64,000 nt of DNA from Desulfocicer sp963675955 (GCA_963675955.2 CAXXVR010000009.1:992001-1056000), one strand, 5' to 3'. Shown: positions 35,313-47,254, counted from the stretch's first letter. Numbers and translations: made by a program. Notes: generated by a model from the letters alone, not told the origin.

Positions 35313-36661
35313 AATGAAGCCAATTTTTTCAAATGATGAGTTAGATACATTAATTCACTTCAAATATCAATCTGGATAAATTACCATTTCTGATAAACTC
35401 ATAAATCCGCTTATCGAATTCTTAGTAGCTCATTTTCCGTTAGTAATAATGTATATTTTTTCATTTTTATTCAAAGTGAATTACTCCAAATATGATAACA
35501 ATCTTTAGTTTTTTTATATAGCTTGTCCCTTGCATATTAATTTTTTACATTCGATTCTTATTGGAAGAGGAATTATCATTATGGGTGTACTATGTTTCTG
35601 CTTTTTGTGTGTTTGTCTATTGGACTCTTGATAACTGTGATGGTAAATTAGCTAGAGCAAGAAATTTAAGTTCACCAATTGGGACTTTGCTTGATCATGG
35701 TTTTGTTTTATCAAAATTATTAATTATATTAGGTTTGGATGCTTATGCTTAAGGATCTTGTTTACTTGCTACATACATGGCAATGAACATACCATATAAA
35801 TAAACACTATTTTTTTAATTTATGATGAAAGTTTGTTTTATTTGATAATTCAATAAGCAATTTAGATTGCAATTTGAACTGTGAATTGGTCAGAAACTAT
35901 TACATAAAAGCATGAACATGGAATTGGGTAAATTGGCGATTCTGAAGCACTTGTGTTAGCAATTATTGATTATTTTTTAACAAGTATTGTTGGACCCTCA
36001 TGGTATTTCAAATATATTATTAAAAACAAAATAGGTGGAGTAATATCTTAACCATACCTTCATTTGCTTAAGAGATTTTTAGTAAAATTGGATTGGAAAT
36101 GATTAATGGCTGTACAGTAAGGTTATACAATATAATAGTGATTTAATGCTCAATTGTCCCTGTACTTGTCACAACAAAGTTATTAATTCGTACGCTGAGA
36201 AAAGGGCAAAATACAATAAAATTATTTCTTTGCTATAGTTATATTTTTTTAATTTTGTCCTTTGGTTTTTTTTAAATGATTTTATGATATTTATATTTAA
36301 GAAATAATTTGGACCTAAATTTTTCCAGACTACTATATTTTTTGGATTACAATAATAAATTTGCTTTATACTTAAAATTGTATTGAATATCTTTTGCACA
36401 CAATGACTAATGTAATATTGATCATTAAATTTATTATATTAGTAACCTCCGAAAGCACTTCGAGTTTACTATTTGATTCCAACATTGTTAACAATTGTAC
36501 TACTTATCCAGGTGTATTTTAGCATAAATTTAATAAGTTTACGCATTTTGCAATTTTCATTTTGTTTGACAATTTGCACATAGTTTGCATTTTATTTTTT
36601 TTCTGCTCTGAAAGAAATTTTGGCTTTCTCAACAAATGCAAAGAATAAAAAAATAAAATGA
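35313..36661 (+). CDS. CDP-alcohol phosphotransferase (choline/ethanolamine phosphotransferase)
   Basis: ATG 35313 (MKPIFSNDELDTLIHFKYQS) to TGA 36659-36661, near 400 aa. After a 35-nt intron, WITPNMITIFSFFIQLV corresponds to the WxxPNxxT segment of the family; its Trp is TGA at 35477-35479. The catalytic signature starts at 35639 and reads NCDGKLARARNLSSPIGTLL, then DHG, an intron, and LDAYAQGSCLLA. This gives the full DGxxARx8Gx3Dx3D pattern with both final Asp residues. Further membrane segments follow (ILVTSES region; FAFYFFSALKEILAFS) to a Lys-rich end. The enzyme joins CDP-choline or CDP-ethanolamine to diacylglycerol in the ER, the last Kennedy-pathway step. Which head group is used cannot be told from sequence. 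Exons from 36050 to 36500 are approximate. Confidence 0.9.
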
Positions 36662-36757
36662 GTTTATAAATTTTATCAAATAAATAGTAATTATAAATTG
36701 TTCAAAAGATTTCTTTTTTAATAATTTTAAAATAGTATTAATTAATTTCAATATTTA

Positions 36758-37942
36758 TCAGCTTTACTGCATCTCTGTAAATGTTTTATGATTCTTGTGT
36801 GGAGTAGTATGAATAGGACTATTCAATGGCAGTTGATTAATCACAGTTAATGGTAATTCTAAAAAGGTTTTTTAGTTTTAACTATTTGATTTATCAAATG
36901 CTAACTATTAATAAAATCTCCAAAGATTTACACAATTTGTTCCAACACATTTTTCTTTTGGTTAAGTTGAAAAATCTTCTTTCATAAATTCTTTGAAAAA
37001 ATTTCTACTTGTTTTTGCTTCTTCAGTCTTTAATGGTTGCTAATATTAGACAGAAATATGCTGATTTTTGCTTGTAGAAATACGAGGGAAAGCAATATTG
37101 TTTTAATCACTTGTTTAACTGTTTGTTAAGCGTAATTTTGTATCACGAGAAAATTACTGTAACTAGCAACTAAATTTTGAGGACTATTTTTTCGTAATAG
37201 TAGTTGAAGCATCAACACATTCAGTGTCTTAGTCTTTATAACTGCTTCTTGCAGTTAATGGAGTTTGAGGAATTTTTGTTTTAATTTCTCATTAGATAGT
37301 TTAAGTTTATACTGCCTTATCTTATTGTTCTTGAGCAAAAGTTTAAGTAGCTTATGATAGTTTTGATATATATCTATATTTTTCTTTGTTAATGTACTTT
37401 TTTGAGGTTTTTGACTTTTCTGTAAGCTTTTATTGGCTAATTTCGGTTATTTATTCTTTTTCTTAGGATCCTTAAGTATTTAATTTACTTTATTAATTTG
37501 ATTCTTTATTTTCATTAGACTCTTATTAATTTAATTAATTTTATTCCAAATACAAATTATCTTAATATTAACCAACTTAAACTCCAGGATTTTATGAATA
37601 AATAGATAATTTCTTCACTTAAGATGCTGATTTTTAAAAAATATTAATCCTTTCATCTCCTGTATTTGGGCGACTTGAATTATTAGAAAATCCATTTTAA
37701 TTTTATTCTTTAAAAGAAAGTTATTAATTATCATTTTGTTCTTATTAAAGTGATTGATATTGTTGCGACTATTATTGAAAACTTTACTCTTCTTCTTTTA
37801 TAATAAAGGAATTACTTTCATTTGCTTATTCATTTATTTGAAGCTCGGAATTAGCAATCTAATTTTATTCAATCAAATTACTTTCTTATTAACTAAATTT
37901 ATTTTTGTAATAATTTGGAAGTCAATCAACTAAAAGCTCCAT
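36758..37942 (-). CDS. Gln/Ser-rich disordered protein, 394 aa
   Basis: An intronless frame from ATG 37942 (MELLVDWLPNYYKNKFSQQE) to TGA 36760-36758, exactly 395 codons. It is dominated by Gln, Ser, Asn, Lys and Glu, with Gln mostly TAA/TAG. Patches that look more ordered are KSKTSKKYINKEKYRYISKL, SSYKDQDTECVDASTTITKK and the C-terminal VGTNCVNLWRFYQQLAFDKS. Short Ser/Thr-Pro sites (KIPQTPLTARSS, PLNSPIHTTPHKN) suggest phosphorylation. Two internal TGA codons, at LVDWLP and IQWEIK, read as Trp. No recognisable family. The start overlaps the likely end of the upstream coiled-coil gene in another frame. Confidence 0.75.
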
Positions 37943-40028
37943 ACTTAATAAAAACTATAAAAATTTAATAATGTTGTTAACATTGGGAATAATTCTTTTT
38001 GCTTTTAGTTTTCTATTAATTCATAAATTCTTTCAAAACAAGTCTTTTCAATTTCTTTCAATTATTGTTTGTTTTGTTATTTCAAGGTTTTTATTTTATC
38101 TTTCTTTTTCTATAAATTGGCCTAAATCAATGCATATTTTTCTATCCATTCATCCATTGATTTATTTAACTATTCATTATCTTATGTCTTTCCTTACAGA
38201 CTTTCTAAATGCTACTAATACTGTTTTAATTTTTGTTTTTCAAAATTCAATTCAAATCTCAGTAAATCAATCTCCTTCTCGCTTTCTTCTTAGAAGTTCT
38301 TAAATTCTGTTTTTATAAACTCATATTCCATTTTTAATTCATCAAGCTGTCTACTCTTTTCTTCAAGCAACCGCCAGTCGAACTTTGTCTCATCCGGCTA
38401 ATAACTTGCTAAATTGTTTAAAAAAATATGAAAAAACATCTGTGCCAATTTCTGATTTGACAGCAAAGAAATTTACACGAGGTGAGTTCTTTAAGAGTTC
38501 TGAGTAGTTACTCGCACTATCTATGTTTTTTAAAGTCTGAAGAAGGATTGTCTTTCTATTTAAAAAATGAGCTAATAAAATTGGTTACGGTTTAGTATTT
38601 TAAGGACTGATATTCCTAGTTTTTCTTCTGTGTATCCACGATTTAGGACTACTTTTTGAACTAAGATCTTCAGACGAAATCTATTTATCTGTCAGTTATA
38701 TTTTACCTTAATTTAAATAAGTCTTTCCAAACTATTTAACCTAATGCCTTTTTTCCAGTCTATTTCAATTCTGAAATAATTTATTCCATAAAATTAGAAA
38801 TTTTTTTTGTTTGCATACGTTGAATCTATTTTAAAATTTAATTTTTTTATTTTAAAGCATCCTCCCAATTTTCTAATTCTTTGAACTCTTATTAAGGTTA
38901 GTTATCTGCAATGTTTTTTAAATTCATCGTTTTAGATGAACTTCTTTCATATTCTTAATTTTCTAGTAAAAATTATAATAAATAATTATCATACTTAATC
39001 GAATATCATTTCTGAGTTCACTATCAAGTCTGTCTAAATTCAGATTAAGCCCAGTTTGATTAGTGGACTCTTTAATAATACTCACCTGCTAATTTAAATA
39101 CGACAATAAATCATCTCCTTTCATTTTCAAAATTAATTTTATATCAAACCCTTAGTTCATATTTTTTAAGTGCACTTGTTCCTGATCCAAACTGACTTCA
39201 GATTACATGGACGGAATTTAATTAATTTAGACTTTCTTTCCTTTTAAATTGCTTTTCAATTCTGATTGGTTTATGTCACTATTTGAACTTCTTTCTTTTT
39301 ATAGATATTTTAGTAATTACTATAATAATGATGCATTAAACACTTTTAAGTATTTCATTGTTTAGATCATTATGGATACTTATTGTAAATACCTATCATT
39401 TTCTTATTCTTTCAATAAAACTTTTTGTTTTAATTCTGAAATCGTTTTCTCATATTTGCTAACCTCGGTACGATGAGTAGACAAAATTTAGGAAATTGAA
39501 AAATTTTAATGCGAGGTATTTTCAGCCTTTTCTAATGACAATAAAATTGAATTTCTCGGAAGATATCTAGATTATTGCGATTATTATTGTTATTATTCAT
39601 TTTTCTTAACAACAATATTTGGGTTCAAAATCTGAGTTGGTTCGAGCTTTTTAGACAAAGCTTTTAACGAATATTAGATAAGAAATTGAATTGTATCATG
39701 ATAGCCATCTATTACGCGTTCAAGAATATGGCAAATTAATTATGAAGTACGGTCTAAAGACAAAGAATGAAGCTCACTTTTACATTCATTAAAAATTTAA
39801 TATCGCTAAGAAAGTTAGTTAATAATAACAAAAGCACATAATTTAAAAAGCGAATTATTTATAATTAATTTGAAGGATCGGGACTATCTAACAATTCTTC
39901 ATTATCTTTGACTGAAAAGGTATCAAAAATCTGATCGTATTTTTTCATTTTTTATTCTAATCTAATTGATTTACAAATTAGCTAAGACAAAACTAAAGTT
40001 ACTCTTTATTTAATGAGTCCATGTTCAT
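37873..40028 (-). CDS. Coiled-coil protein
   Basis: ATG 40028 (MNMDSLNKEQLQFCLSQ) with an early intron, then FDTFSVKDNEELLDSPDPSN. Helical stretches follow: SLDRTSQLICHILERVIDGY, STHRTEVSKYEKTISELKQK, QSEVSLDQEQVHLKNMNQGF, and LNLNLDRLDSELRNDIRLS. A middle block reads SSPKSWIHRRKTRNISPQNT. The C-terminal coil is strong: DWRLLEEKSRQLDELKMEYE, EEKEIDLLRFELNFEKQKL-type heptads and SMDEWIEKYALIQANLQKKK, ending near MLTTLLNFYSF. Several introns; about 650 aa. The next TGA in frame is 37875-37873, which would overlap the following gene by 70 bp. A late intron, or fusion with that gene, would change this, so the 3' end is tentative. Probably structural, family unknown. Confidence 0.68.
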
Positions 40029-40157
40029 TTCTAACACAATTGAGTTATGAGTCAAAAAGTTTTAAATTATAATTATATTTATAAGTAAGTATAAAAAAAT
40101 ATAAAAATTAAATTCTTGAATTTTTCACAACTATTATTTTAGTGTTTTTGAATTTAT

Positions 40158-41955
40158 TCATTTTGTAAGAAACCCAATTGGCTCAAATACTTTTTAAAGT
40201 TCTTCATAAGAAGGATTTTTCTCAAGTCCCATTACTTCTCTTAGTTCATCTTAGTCCATTTGAGCTAATCCTTCTTCAACAAAGTCAAATCTTCCAGTTG
40301 TGTCAGTTACATTTAACCATTTCTTTAGATAAAAGATTTCCAAATTTCTTCCTAATTAATAATAAACGACAATCAAATTCAACCAATTTTAACTCCTTCA
40401 GGATCAGCAGCATTTGGCAATCTTAAATCCAAATGATGAGCTGCTCCATTCTTTGTAATTATTATTATTTAAGAATAATACCATATAATAAGCAGGCAAT
40501 TCAGTAGAAATTGTTGACAAAACACCACCTGAACTCCATGGATCCAATTTTCCATTGGCGAAAAATATTTTAGTATATGAGCTGAAGGTAGCATCAGTAC
40601 GGCCGCCAAAATAGTCCAAAGCCCAGTCATATCTAGGTTCAATACCGAAACTACTTTTGCATTACACTATTAAATTATAAATTATTTGAAAAGTAAACAA
40701 GTGTTTTGTTCATAATTCCAGGGTGATGGTGGGAACATATCATATGAGTCGAACTTACTAGTCATTGGCATTGGGCACATTCCGCATGCAAGAATTTCCC
40801 ATCCAAGATCGTCTAGTTTAATTTAAAGAATAACAATTGTTTTTAACCTGTATTAACAGTTGTTGTATTTGGATATAAATTCAAACAACTTGCAGGCTAT
40901 TGATAGTTATAAAACAAATTTGCTGAGTTATACATGGATGTAAAGATATTCAAATCAGAAATACTTGTCACATTTGTGACATTGGCATAGGCAGAAAATG
41001 ATTGGCATGAGACATTACATGGCCATCCAGGCAAACTACCCTCAAATGAGGTTGGATATGGGTAATTTACCATTGGCATGTTTTACTGAGCACCCATTAA
41101 CCAATACTCCAAATTAGAGATATCAGAAGGTATATTGATATAAGAGTTACTGCATAAATTAAATCCGGAATTTAAGTTTGCTTTCATACTAGAACTCAAA
41201 TTTGATGAAGTTCTATATGCTTCAAGTCTTTCATAAGCATTTCTCATTAAATTTACACAATTTGGTACAACTGTAGAGTAATTATAATCTCTTGTGCATA
41301 TAATTGAATAACCCTCTGGGTTGCTTCTTCCTTTGAACAATAAAATTGGAGCAGAACTTGCAATTGAAGCATAAAATACGTTTGGGAATTTCATGCGCAT
41401 CCATGAAGCTAACATTGCACCATAACTTCCACCAAAACTCACATATTTTGGACAATTTTTTGGCTCGCATTAGAGGACTTCTCTGTTATAGTGTTTAATG
41501 AAATAAACAAGATCAGCCATTGCTTATGTTACTGTTAAATAGGCAATATTAGAGTTATTTGCATAGCTCTGGTTACCGAAAGGCATTGATTCACCAAAAA
41601 ATCTATGCTCAACAAATAAGATCTTGGCAGTAAAAAGATTAGATAATGTTTCTGTTAAGAATCCACTGTTTTCATAGAAATTCACAATACCGCCCTCATT
41701 TCCACAATAAACAAATATTGGCTAATTAGTTGTCCAATTTGATGGTGTTTTTTCTAGATATCTTTAAGTATAGGTACGAGTGTCATTATAATTGTAATGA
41801 TCAAGCAATTATAAATTAAAATATTTGGTTGTATAGCTCCCAGAGTTTGTAGATTCAAGACGAGAATTAACTTTGCCGATACGACGGAAAGGAAATGGTT
41901 TTATTGCGGAGGTAAGGCCTAAAATCAATAATAATAATAGAAAGTGCTTTAGCAT
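40158..41955 (-). CDS. Secreted serine carboxypeptidase, peptidase family S28 (prolyl carboxypeptidase-like)
   Basis: ATG 41955 starts a signal peptide, MLKHFLLLLLILGLTSA. The mature enzyme shows FNLQLLDHYNYNDTRTYTQR, PIFVYCGNEGGIVNFYENSG, LFVEHRFFGESMPFGNQSYA, YLTVTQAMADLVYFIKHYNR, the nucleophile motif YVSFGGSYGAMLASWMRMKF, FYASIASSAPILLF, FANGKLDPWSSGGV (catalytic Asp) and GAAHHLDLRLPNAADPEG (catalytic His). All three catalytic residues of the S28 triad are in place. Many Cys and N-glycosylation sites fit an extracellular or lysosomal protein. Introns of about 30-40 nt; end FEPIGFLTK with TGA 40160-40158. Family members remove residues after proline at acid pH; here it probably works in food vacuoles. 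Every Trp is TGG. Confidence 0.95.
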
Positions 41956-42221
41956 TTCTTCTTTGTTTAAATTTTTTTTTTATCAAATAGTTATCTTTTG
42001 GTTTTATTAAATAAAAAAAGCTTTTTTTAATTATTTATTTTTAGTAAAAGCTTCATGACTCTATTGACTCTTAGTCATAAATTAAAAGGCTTGATATTCC
42101 TTTTAATTGAACATTCAATTTGTATAATTATTAAATAATAACAATAATATTTGCATCAAATTACAAGCAATTTCAATTAATTATACCAATAATCAATTTT
42201 CATTAAAAATACAGAATCAAT

Positions 42222-42614
42222 TCACGCAAGCTTACAATTATTAAACTTAGCTTATTTAATACTCAAATTCCTCAGTTCACTTCCTTTTTATCATCTTTTT
42301 CTTTAACTTTTTATCAACTTTTTCTTCACATTTGATCTTTATATCCAGGAATATTCACATGCATTTAACATTTCGTTTTTTATATCTGAAATGTTTGCTT
42401 GACCAAAAATATATTTTTTATTCTTTGTTCTTTTCTTAATTGCAATCTTGCTTAGTAAAATCTCTTTTATCTATATTAAATATTTCTTAAATTGATTTTA
42501 ATCAGTTGTTCTTATTTAGATCTATCAATTTAAGCAAGCTATTTAAATTCAGAAATGATGTATAAGAATGAAACTATCTTTCCAGAAACTTCCTTTTGTT
42601 ATCCGCACTTACAT
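42222..42614 (-). CDS. Small basic protein, up to 130 aa
   Basis: An intronless frame of exactly 131 codons from ATG 42614 (MQVRITKGSFWKDSFILIHH) to TGA 42224-42222. The middle is strongly basic (LLSKIAIKKRTKNKKYIFGQ), then ISDIKNEMLNACEYSWIQRS and VKKKLIKSQRKRWQKGSELR. Trp appears as both TGG and TGA, and Gln as TAA/TAG. Because TGA is ambiguous, the protein could instead end at the TGA after KKKLIKSQRKR, 24 codons earlier. It sits in the 760-bp space between the divergent carboxypeptidase and ARPC4 genes. No family recognised; a nucleic-acid-binding or ribosome-associated protein would fit the charge, but this is a guess. Confidence 0.5.
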
Positions 42615-42717
42615 TTTATAAGTTGAAAAATAAATAAAATTTAATAAATAAAAAAGCTGAGAACTAAGTATAAAATAATAATTATTTATAATAAAAAAAT
42701 CAAAATAAAATAAATCC

Positions 42718-43390
42718 ATGATTCAATCCTCTGTTTATGGAACTAAATCCACAATGAACTCAACAGAATATTTACAAAAGATAGAAAGGCAGCTTCATTA
42801 ATCGCTTTGCTTACGTGATTTTCCTCACGAAATCGTGGAAAAGCACATCAAGCCAGAAATTGAAGTATTTCATTTGGAAAATCAACGAAATAAACCACTT
42901 GTAATGGAACCAGTTTTAATACAAAGAAGTGAAAAAGAAAAAACATTGATTGAAAACTCTATTAATTCGTGCAGAGTTTATTCAATAATTAAAGGTCTTT
43001 AGTTAAATTCTAGGTGAGTTTTACGGTGAAATAAAATGATGAATTAGATAAATTGATTACGAATAGGTTTGGAAAATTTTTCTAAGTCAGAGCTGATTTA
43101 TTCTAAATTTTAAGAAGAGTTCCTGTGACTGTAAGAATTACTTTATTGATCAAATAATATAGGGATATGATTTGAGCTTTTTAATTACTAATGAACATTT
43201 AGAAAAATATTCTAAATAGTAAATAATATAATTTATTGTAGAAGTAAAATTTATTTTATTTAATACACAAACATCTCTATAATAGTTAATAGCAGGGTTA
43301 GAAAAAGAGTTAAATGAAATGAAATTAAATGTTATAACCTAAACGAGAATCGCTGCATCATATTTCGTTGCTGCATTAGCTTAAAAGTGA
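42718..43390 (+). CDS. ARPC4: ARPC4, 20-kDa subunit of the Arp2/3 complex
   Basis: ATG 42718 (MIQSSVYGTKSTMNSTEYLQ) to TGA 43388-43390, about 184 aa in four exons. Blocks line up with human ARPC4: CLRDFPHEIVEKHIKPEIEV, EPVLIQRSEKEKTLIENSIN, then after a 41-nt intron VSFTVKQNDELDKLITNRFG, KFFQVRADLFQILRRVPVTG, YDLSFLITNEHLEKY, and LEKELNEMKLNVITQTRIAA. ARPC4 and ARPC2 form the core of the complex that nucleates branched actin filaments. Its presence implies a working Arp2/3 complex, useful for phagocytosis in a feeding ciliate. No TGA is used inside the coding sequence. Confidence 0.96.
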
Positions 43391-43618
43391 GTAAATTAAT
43401 GGGTTGTAATTAAATATTAAAGAAAAAAAAATAATTTCAAACTTAATTCATTTAATTATATGAAATAACTTTTTTTTAAAAAAATAAAAACACAATAATT
43501 CATAATTAAAAATTTATGATTTAATAAAACTACAATTATGATGTGGATGAGCTATTTATTTTTAGTCCTATTAAAAATTAAAAATCTGTTCATTTAAAAT
43601 AAAAGCTATCAAATTTGA

Positions 43619-45263
43619 ATGGAAAATAATGAAGAAAATGGAGTGGAAAAGAATCCCTTTGGATAAAAAATCGGTTTTGAACGAACTTCCAATTTATCCT
43701 ACTAGACCTTCCGAGAAGGTTATACTATGTCTAAATTCGGGAATTTCTTTACTTAATCTTTTATTGCTTCCAAGAAAAAATCCAGCATTGGAACAACTGC
43801 TCTTGGAATTATGAATACTGTGATGGGTTTTTGTTTTTCTAAGTTATTTTTCGCATAGGTGCTGGCATCATTGGATTACCATTTATTTTGAGATAATTTG
43901 GTTTGATTTTAGGTGTTATCATGTTGGTTTCCATCTATTTTTTGACGGTTTATACTTGCCGATTTTTATTGATGGCTAAAAACTTATCTGGTCTTTCAGA
44001 TTATAAAGAAATTGGAAAATATTGTTTTGGTAGGACTGGAGAAATTATCATCAAAATATTAATCATAGTAAACAATTTTGGAATAAATGTTGCTTTTTTC
44101 ATAATTTTTGGTTGAAAAACATTTAAATCTTTTTTTAATTTTAATTTAGGTGGCGCCCTTTAAAATATTTTCAAGCCATTTTGTGAGGGAAGTGATAGTT
44201 GGTATTGCAATAGCTTTTTTTATAATAAAAAATTTTTTATCCTATGCATTTATGGCATTCAAATGCCATTAGTTTTCGCAAAATCAATGGCTAAAATGAG
44301 AATTGCTTCTTATGTTAATATATTGGCAATTTCTCTCTTCTGTATCTGTTGTATTGCTGTTTTTTTTGTAAAGCTTGCAAAACACGACCTTCAAGATATG
44401 GAATGGGTACCTTCAGGGGATGTATTCGTGTTTAAAAAGGCTTTAGGATGCTTTACAAATATTTTCATGGCCTATACTTTTCATTTTAATTGGTTTCCGT
44501 TATATCGCAGCTTAGAAAAACCAACCAATTATAGAATGTTAAAATCAGGTTGGCTTGGACTGTTTGGATGCTGTTTAATCTATAGTCTTGTGGCAATGGC
44601 TGGAGTAGCATCATATGGTAGTGATGTACAAGTGAATTTCATCCAATCCGTGAATAATCATAATATTGGGAATGGATTGTACTTGGTGATGACTATTAGT
44701 TATAGTGTTTGTTGTGGGTGTAGTCTGCCATTCATTTATTTTGAGTTAAGAAATTATTTATTGTCACTTTATCATGATATTGAAATGGTGTTTATACATA
44801 AAAAAGTCTAAAAATAAGCACATAAATTATCACCATCCACAGATTAATTATTAGAGAATCAAAATGATGAAGAGTAAGAATTTTTAATTTTATTAAATTT
44901 GGTGTAAGGCCGGAAAATAACCAAATTTAAAATGAGCCAGTTGAAGAAAATGCTGACTTACATAAAATTCAGCATCTTCCAGAACAACCTCCAAAAGAAT
45001 CATTTACATTTTATATTATTTTCTCCTTTTTTTTCTATACAGTTACACTGATTCCTGGGCTCTTTATTGAAGAAGTTGGCTTTGTATTTGGATTAATAGG
45101 AGCAGTTGGATGCAACTCAATTGCATATTTGATTCCTAGCTTGTTTTATATTAAGTTAACTAAGAATAGAAAAGGATTCTATCTCAAATTGGCATACTTT
45201 GTATTAATTTTTGGAATAATTTCAGGAGTGTTGTCCGTGGTTACTAATTGCTTGAATCTATGA
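43619..45263 (+). CDS. Amino acid/auxin permease family transporter (SLC38/SLC36-like)
   Basis: ATG 43619 (MENNEENGVEKNPFGQKIGF) to TGA 45261-45263, about 510 aa with three introns (31-36 nt). The signature of the family is clear: SSIGTTALGIMNTVMGAGII, GLPFILRQFGLILGVIMLVS, DYKEIGKYCFGRTGEIIIKI, IYGIQMPLVFAKSMAKMRIA, CFTNIFMAYTFHFNWFPLYR, VAMAGVASYGSDVQVNFIQS. A charged loop (about residues 365-410) precedes the last three helices, FYTVTLIPGLFIEEVGFVFG and GAVGCNSIAYLIPSLFYIKL. About 11 membrane helices, as usual for the family. It should move neutral amino acids with H+ or Na+ across the plasma membrane or a vacuole membrane. Substrate not assignable. All visible Trp are TGG. Confidence 0.93.
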
Positions 45264-45359
45264 TAAATTTTTTTTCATATTTGGTCAACTTTCTGTTAAA
45301 AATGTTTTTAATTAAAAAAATATAATTATTTTTTGTTTTTTTTTTGCATTATTTTATTA

Positions 45360-46835
45360 ATGGAAAATGAAAATAATATAAATTTAGTTAATGATCTAAA
45401 AGAATCATTCTTAGAAAATGAAAATGTTTATGAGGCGAATAAAATGAGAATTTTGAATTTAATGGAAACCTAATTAGCCTATAGGTAAATTATCAACATT
45501 TATTTAGTTATTAGTAATTCAATGATTTAGTTAATTGCATAAATATTTAAAAACTTTTAAAAAGAAGAATATACTGTCTTATTCTATGCTTTATTAGTTA
45601 GCAAATTTATAGTATACTATTAACTACTGTTTTTCAGTTTGTTAATGAGTGTTTACAATCTGATAACAATGATCTAATAATAATAATTGAAAATGAACTT
45701 ATAGAAGAAATTATAACAATTAGCGATAACATAGAAACTTTTAATGAAACCGTTTTATAAAATTTTGAGTTTTCAGGTTTAAAATTATCAGAAATAATGT
45801 GTTTCGAAAGATAATTATGAAGTTAATTTTTAGCGCTTACTTATAGAATGCTTAGCCTATTGAGGGTAATGCTTTCCATGTTCTAATTCTGATGAATAAT
45901 AACCATCAAAATATAATATTGGATGATAAAAATTAAAAACAAGAGAACTAATTGACTTTGATTAAATGGAATATTAATTTATCAATTTGCAAAATATTAA
46001 TTAATAATAAGATCTGCCTGAAAATAATTTAGAGTTAAACAGTTAAAATTAGACAAATAATTAAAAACCTATTCTCTTAACAACGTTTAACCAATTGTTT
46101 GATTAAAATTTTTAGAAATAAAATGTTTCGGTAGCTTTTTTTGTTTTATAGTAAGTAATTTCATAGAATAAACTCCATAAAGATATAGAAAAAGATGATA
46201 ATGCAATAATAATTTCTTAATAAAAATAAATTTACTAATTACAATAAAAATTGTTTTCGCTATAATAAGAACTTATTAAAGCGAATTAACAATACGAAGG
46301 AACACCAAATTTTATCAAATAAGAAAATAAATTATTCAAAGGCATACTTTATTTGTTGTTCGATTAACTTAATTTTTTAGAGGGAATATAATAATTATAT
46401 TTAAAGAACTCAGATTTAGAAAACCAATTAAAACTGTTAAAAAAAAGCGAAATTATCAAGAATGAAATGATAAACAATTTACAAGAAAAAAATGAGTTTT
46501 TATAGTCATTACTAAAATAAAATTAAGATCAAAAATTAGATAATGAAAATGAAGCTTAAAATGAAGAAAATAATAAATAATTATATAACAACTCCAAAGA
46601 AATGGAGATTGTAATTGAAGAAAATAATGAGCTTAAAGAAGAATTAAGAGTGTAATAAAATGAAAATTCAACAAAATAAAAGGAAATAGTGAATTTGAAT
46701 TAATAAATCCATTTTTTATAAACATCAAAAGAACTTTAAGAACTCTAAGGCGAAAATCTTATAGCTAGTTATAAGAAGTCATTGAATTAGTCTGCAAGAT
46801 AATAGGAAAATGGGTAGTATAAAATTTTTGATTGA
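45360..46835 (+). CDS. Coiled-coil protein with Asn/Gln/Glu-rich sequence
   Basis: ATG 45360 (MENENNINLVNDLKESFLEN) and a series of exons to TGA 46833-46835; about 460 aa. After FVNECLQSDNNDLIIIIENE the middle has LIECLAYWGQCFPCSNSDEQ (Trp by TGA) and LKTRELIDFDQMEYQFINLQ. The rest is coiled coil: YQLQQKLFSLQQELIKANQQ, KNSDLENQLKLLKKSEIIKN, MINNLQEKNEFLQSLLKQNQ and IEENNELKEELRVQQNENST. It ends SLNQSARQQENGQYKIFD. Gln is nearly all TAA/TAG. Small introns are inferred near 45485, 45610 and 46140 where the frame changes. No domain gives a name. Probably cytoskeletal. Confidence 0.72.
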
Positions 46836-47234
46836 ATTATTCATAATTTGGACTGAAAATCTTTTTAAAAACAAAAAACTATTTGTTTTCATTTTTATTA
46901 TAAGTTAATTGTAATAAAAACAATATTTTGTGTTTTTTTACAATTAAAATGATAAAATTAAAACATATTGACTACATTAAAAATGATGTAAAATAGAGAA
47001 AACAAATGCTAAATTGAAGGAAAATAAAATAATTGATTATTAAAAGATTAGACAAAGCCAGAAATGAATAAAAAGTTGTATAGAGGGAATAGTTAATAAA
47101 AATAAAAATAAAAAATCTGATTGGTTGGAATAAGTATAAATAGTTTTGGAAATCTGAAAGCTTAATAGCATAAAAAATTTATCAAATTAAATTAAAGATT
47201 CTAAAAAAATAAAAAAAGCCAACCAAAAGAAATT
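46836..47234. other. Upstream region of the EF-2 gene
   Basis: About 400 bp, A-rich on the plus strand close to the EF-2 start (AAAAAAAGCCAACC context). It presumably carries the EF-2 promoter and 5' UTR. I could not identify a TATA box with confidence in such AT-rich DNA. It also contains the open frame described separately at 46949-47254. No tRNA-like fold seen. Confidence 0.45.
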
Positions 47235-47254
47235 ATGGTGAACTTCACAATTGA
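46949..47254 (+). CDS. Possible small basic protein or upstream ORF overlapping the EF-2 start
   Basis: An open frame of 101 codons begins MIKLKHIDYIKNDVKQRKQM and is rich in Lys, Arg, Ile and Gln (RLDKARNEQKVVQREQLIKI; NLIGWNKYKQFWKSES). Its first in-frame TGA (after MLN) would be Trp, and it ends at TGA 47252-47254, overlapping the first 20 bases of EF-2 in another frame. Composition resembles real local proteins, but a long open frame is easy to obtain by chance when only TGA stops it. It could be an upstream ORF in the EF-2 leader, a separate small gene, or nothing. Confidence 0.2.

Noticed and set aside
37971..38303. Membrane-like 110-codon frame on the plus strand
   Set aside because: Antisense of the C-terminal coil of the minus-strand gene; the hydrophobicity comes from reversed Glu/Lys codons.
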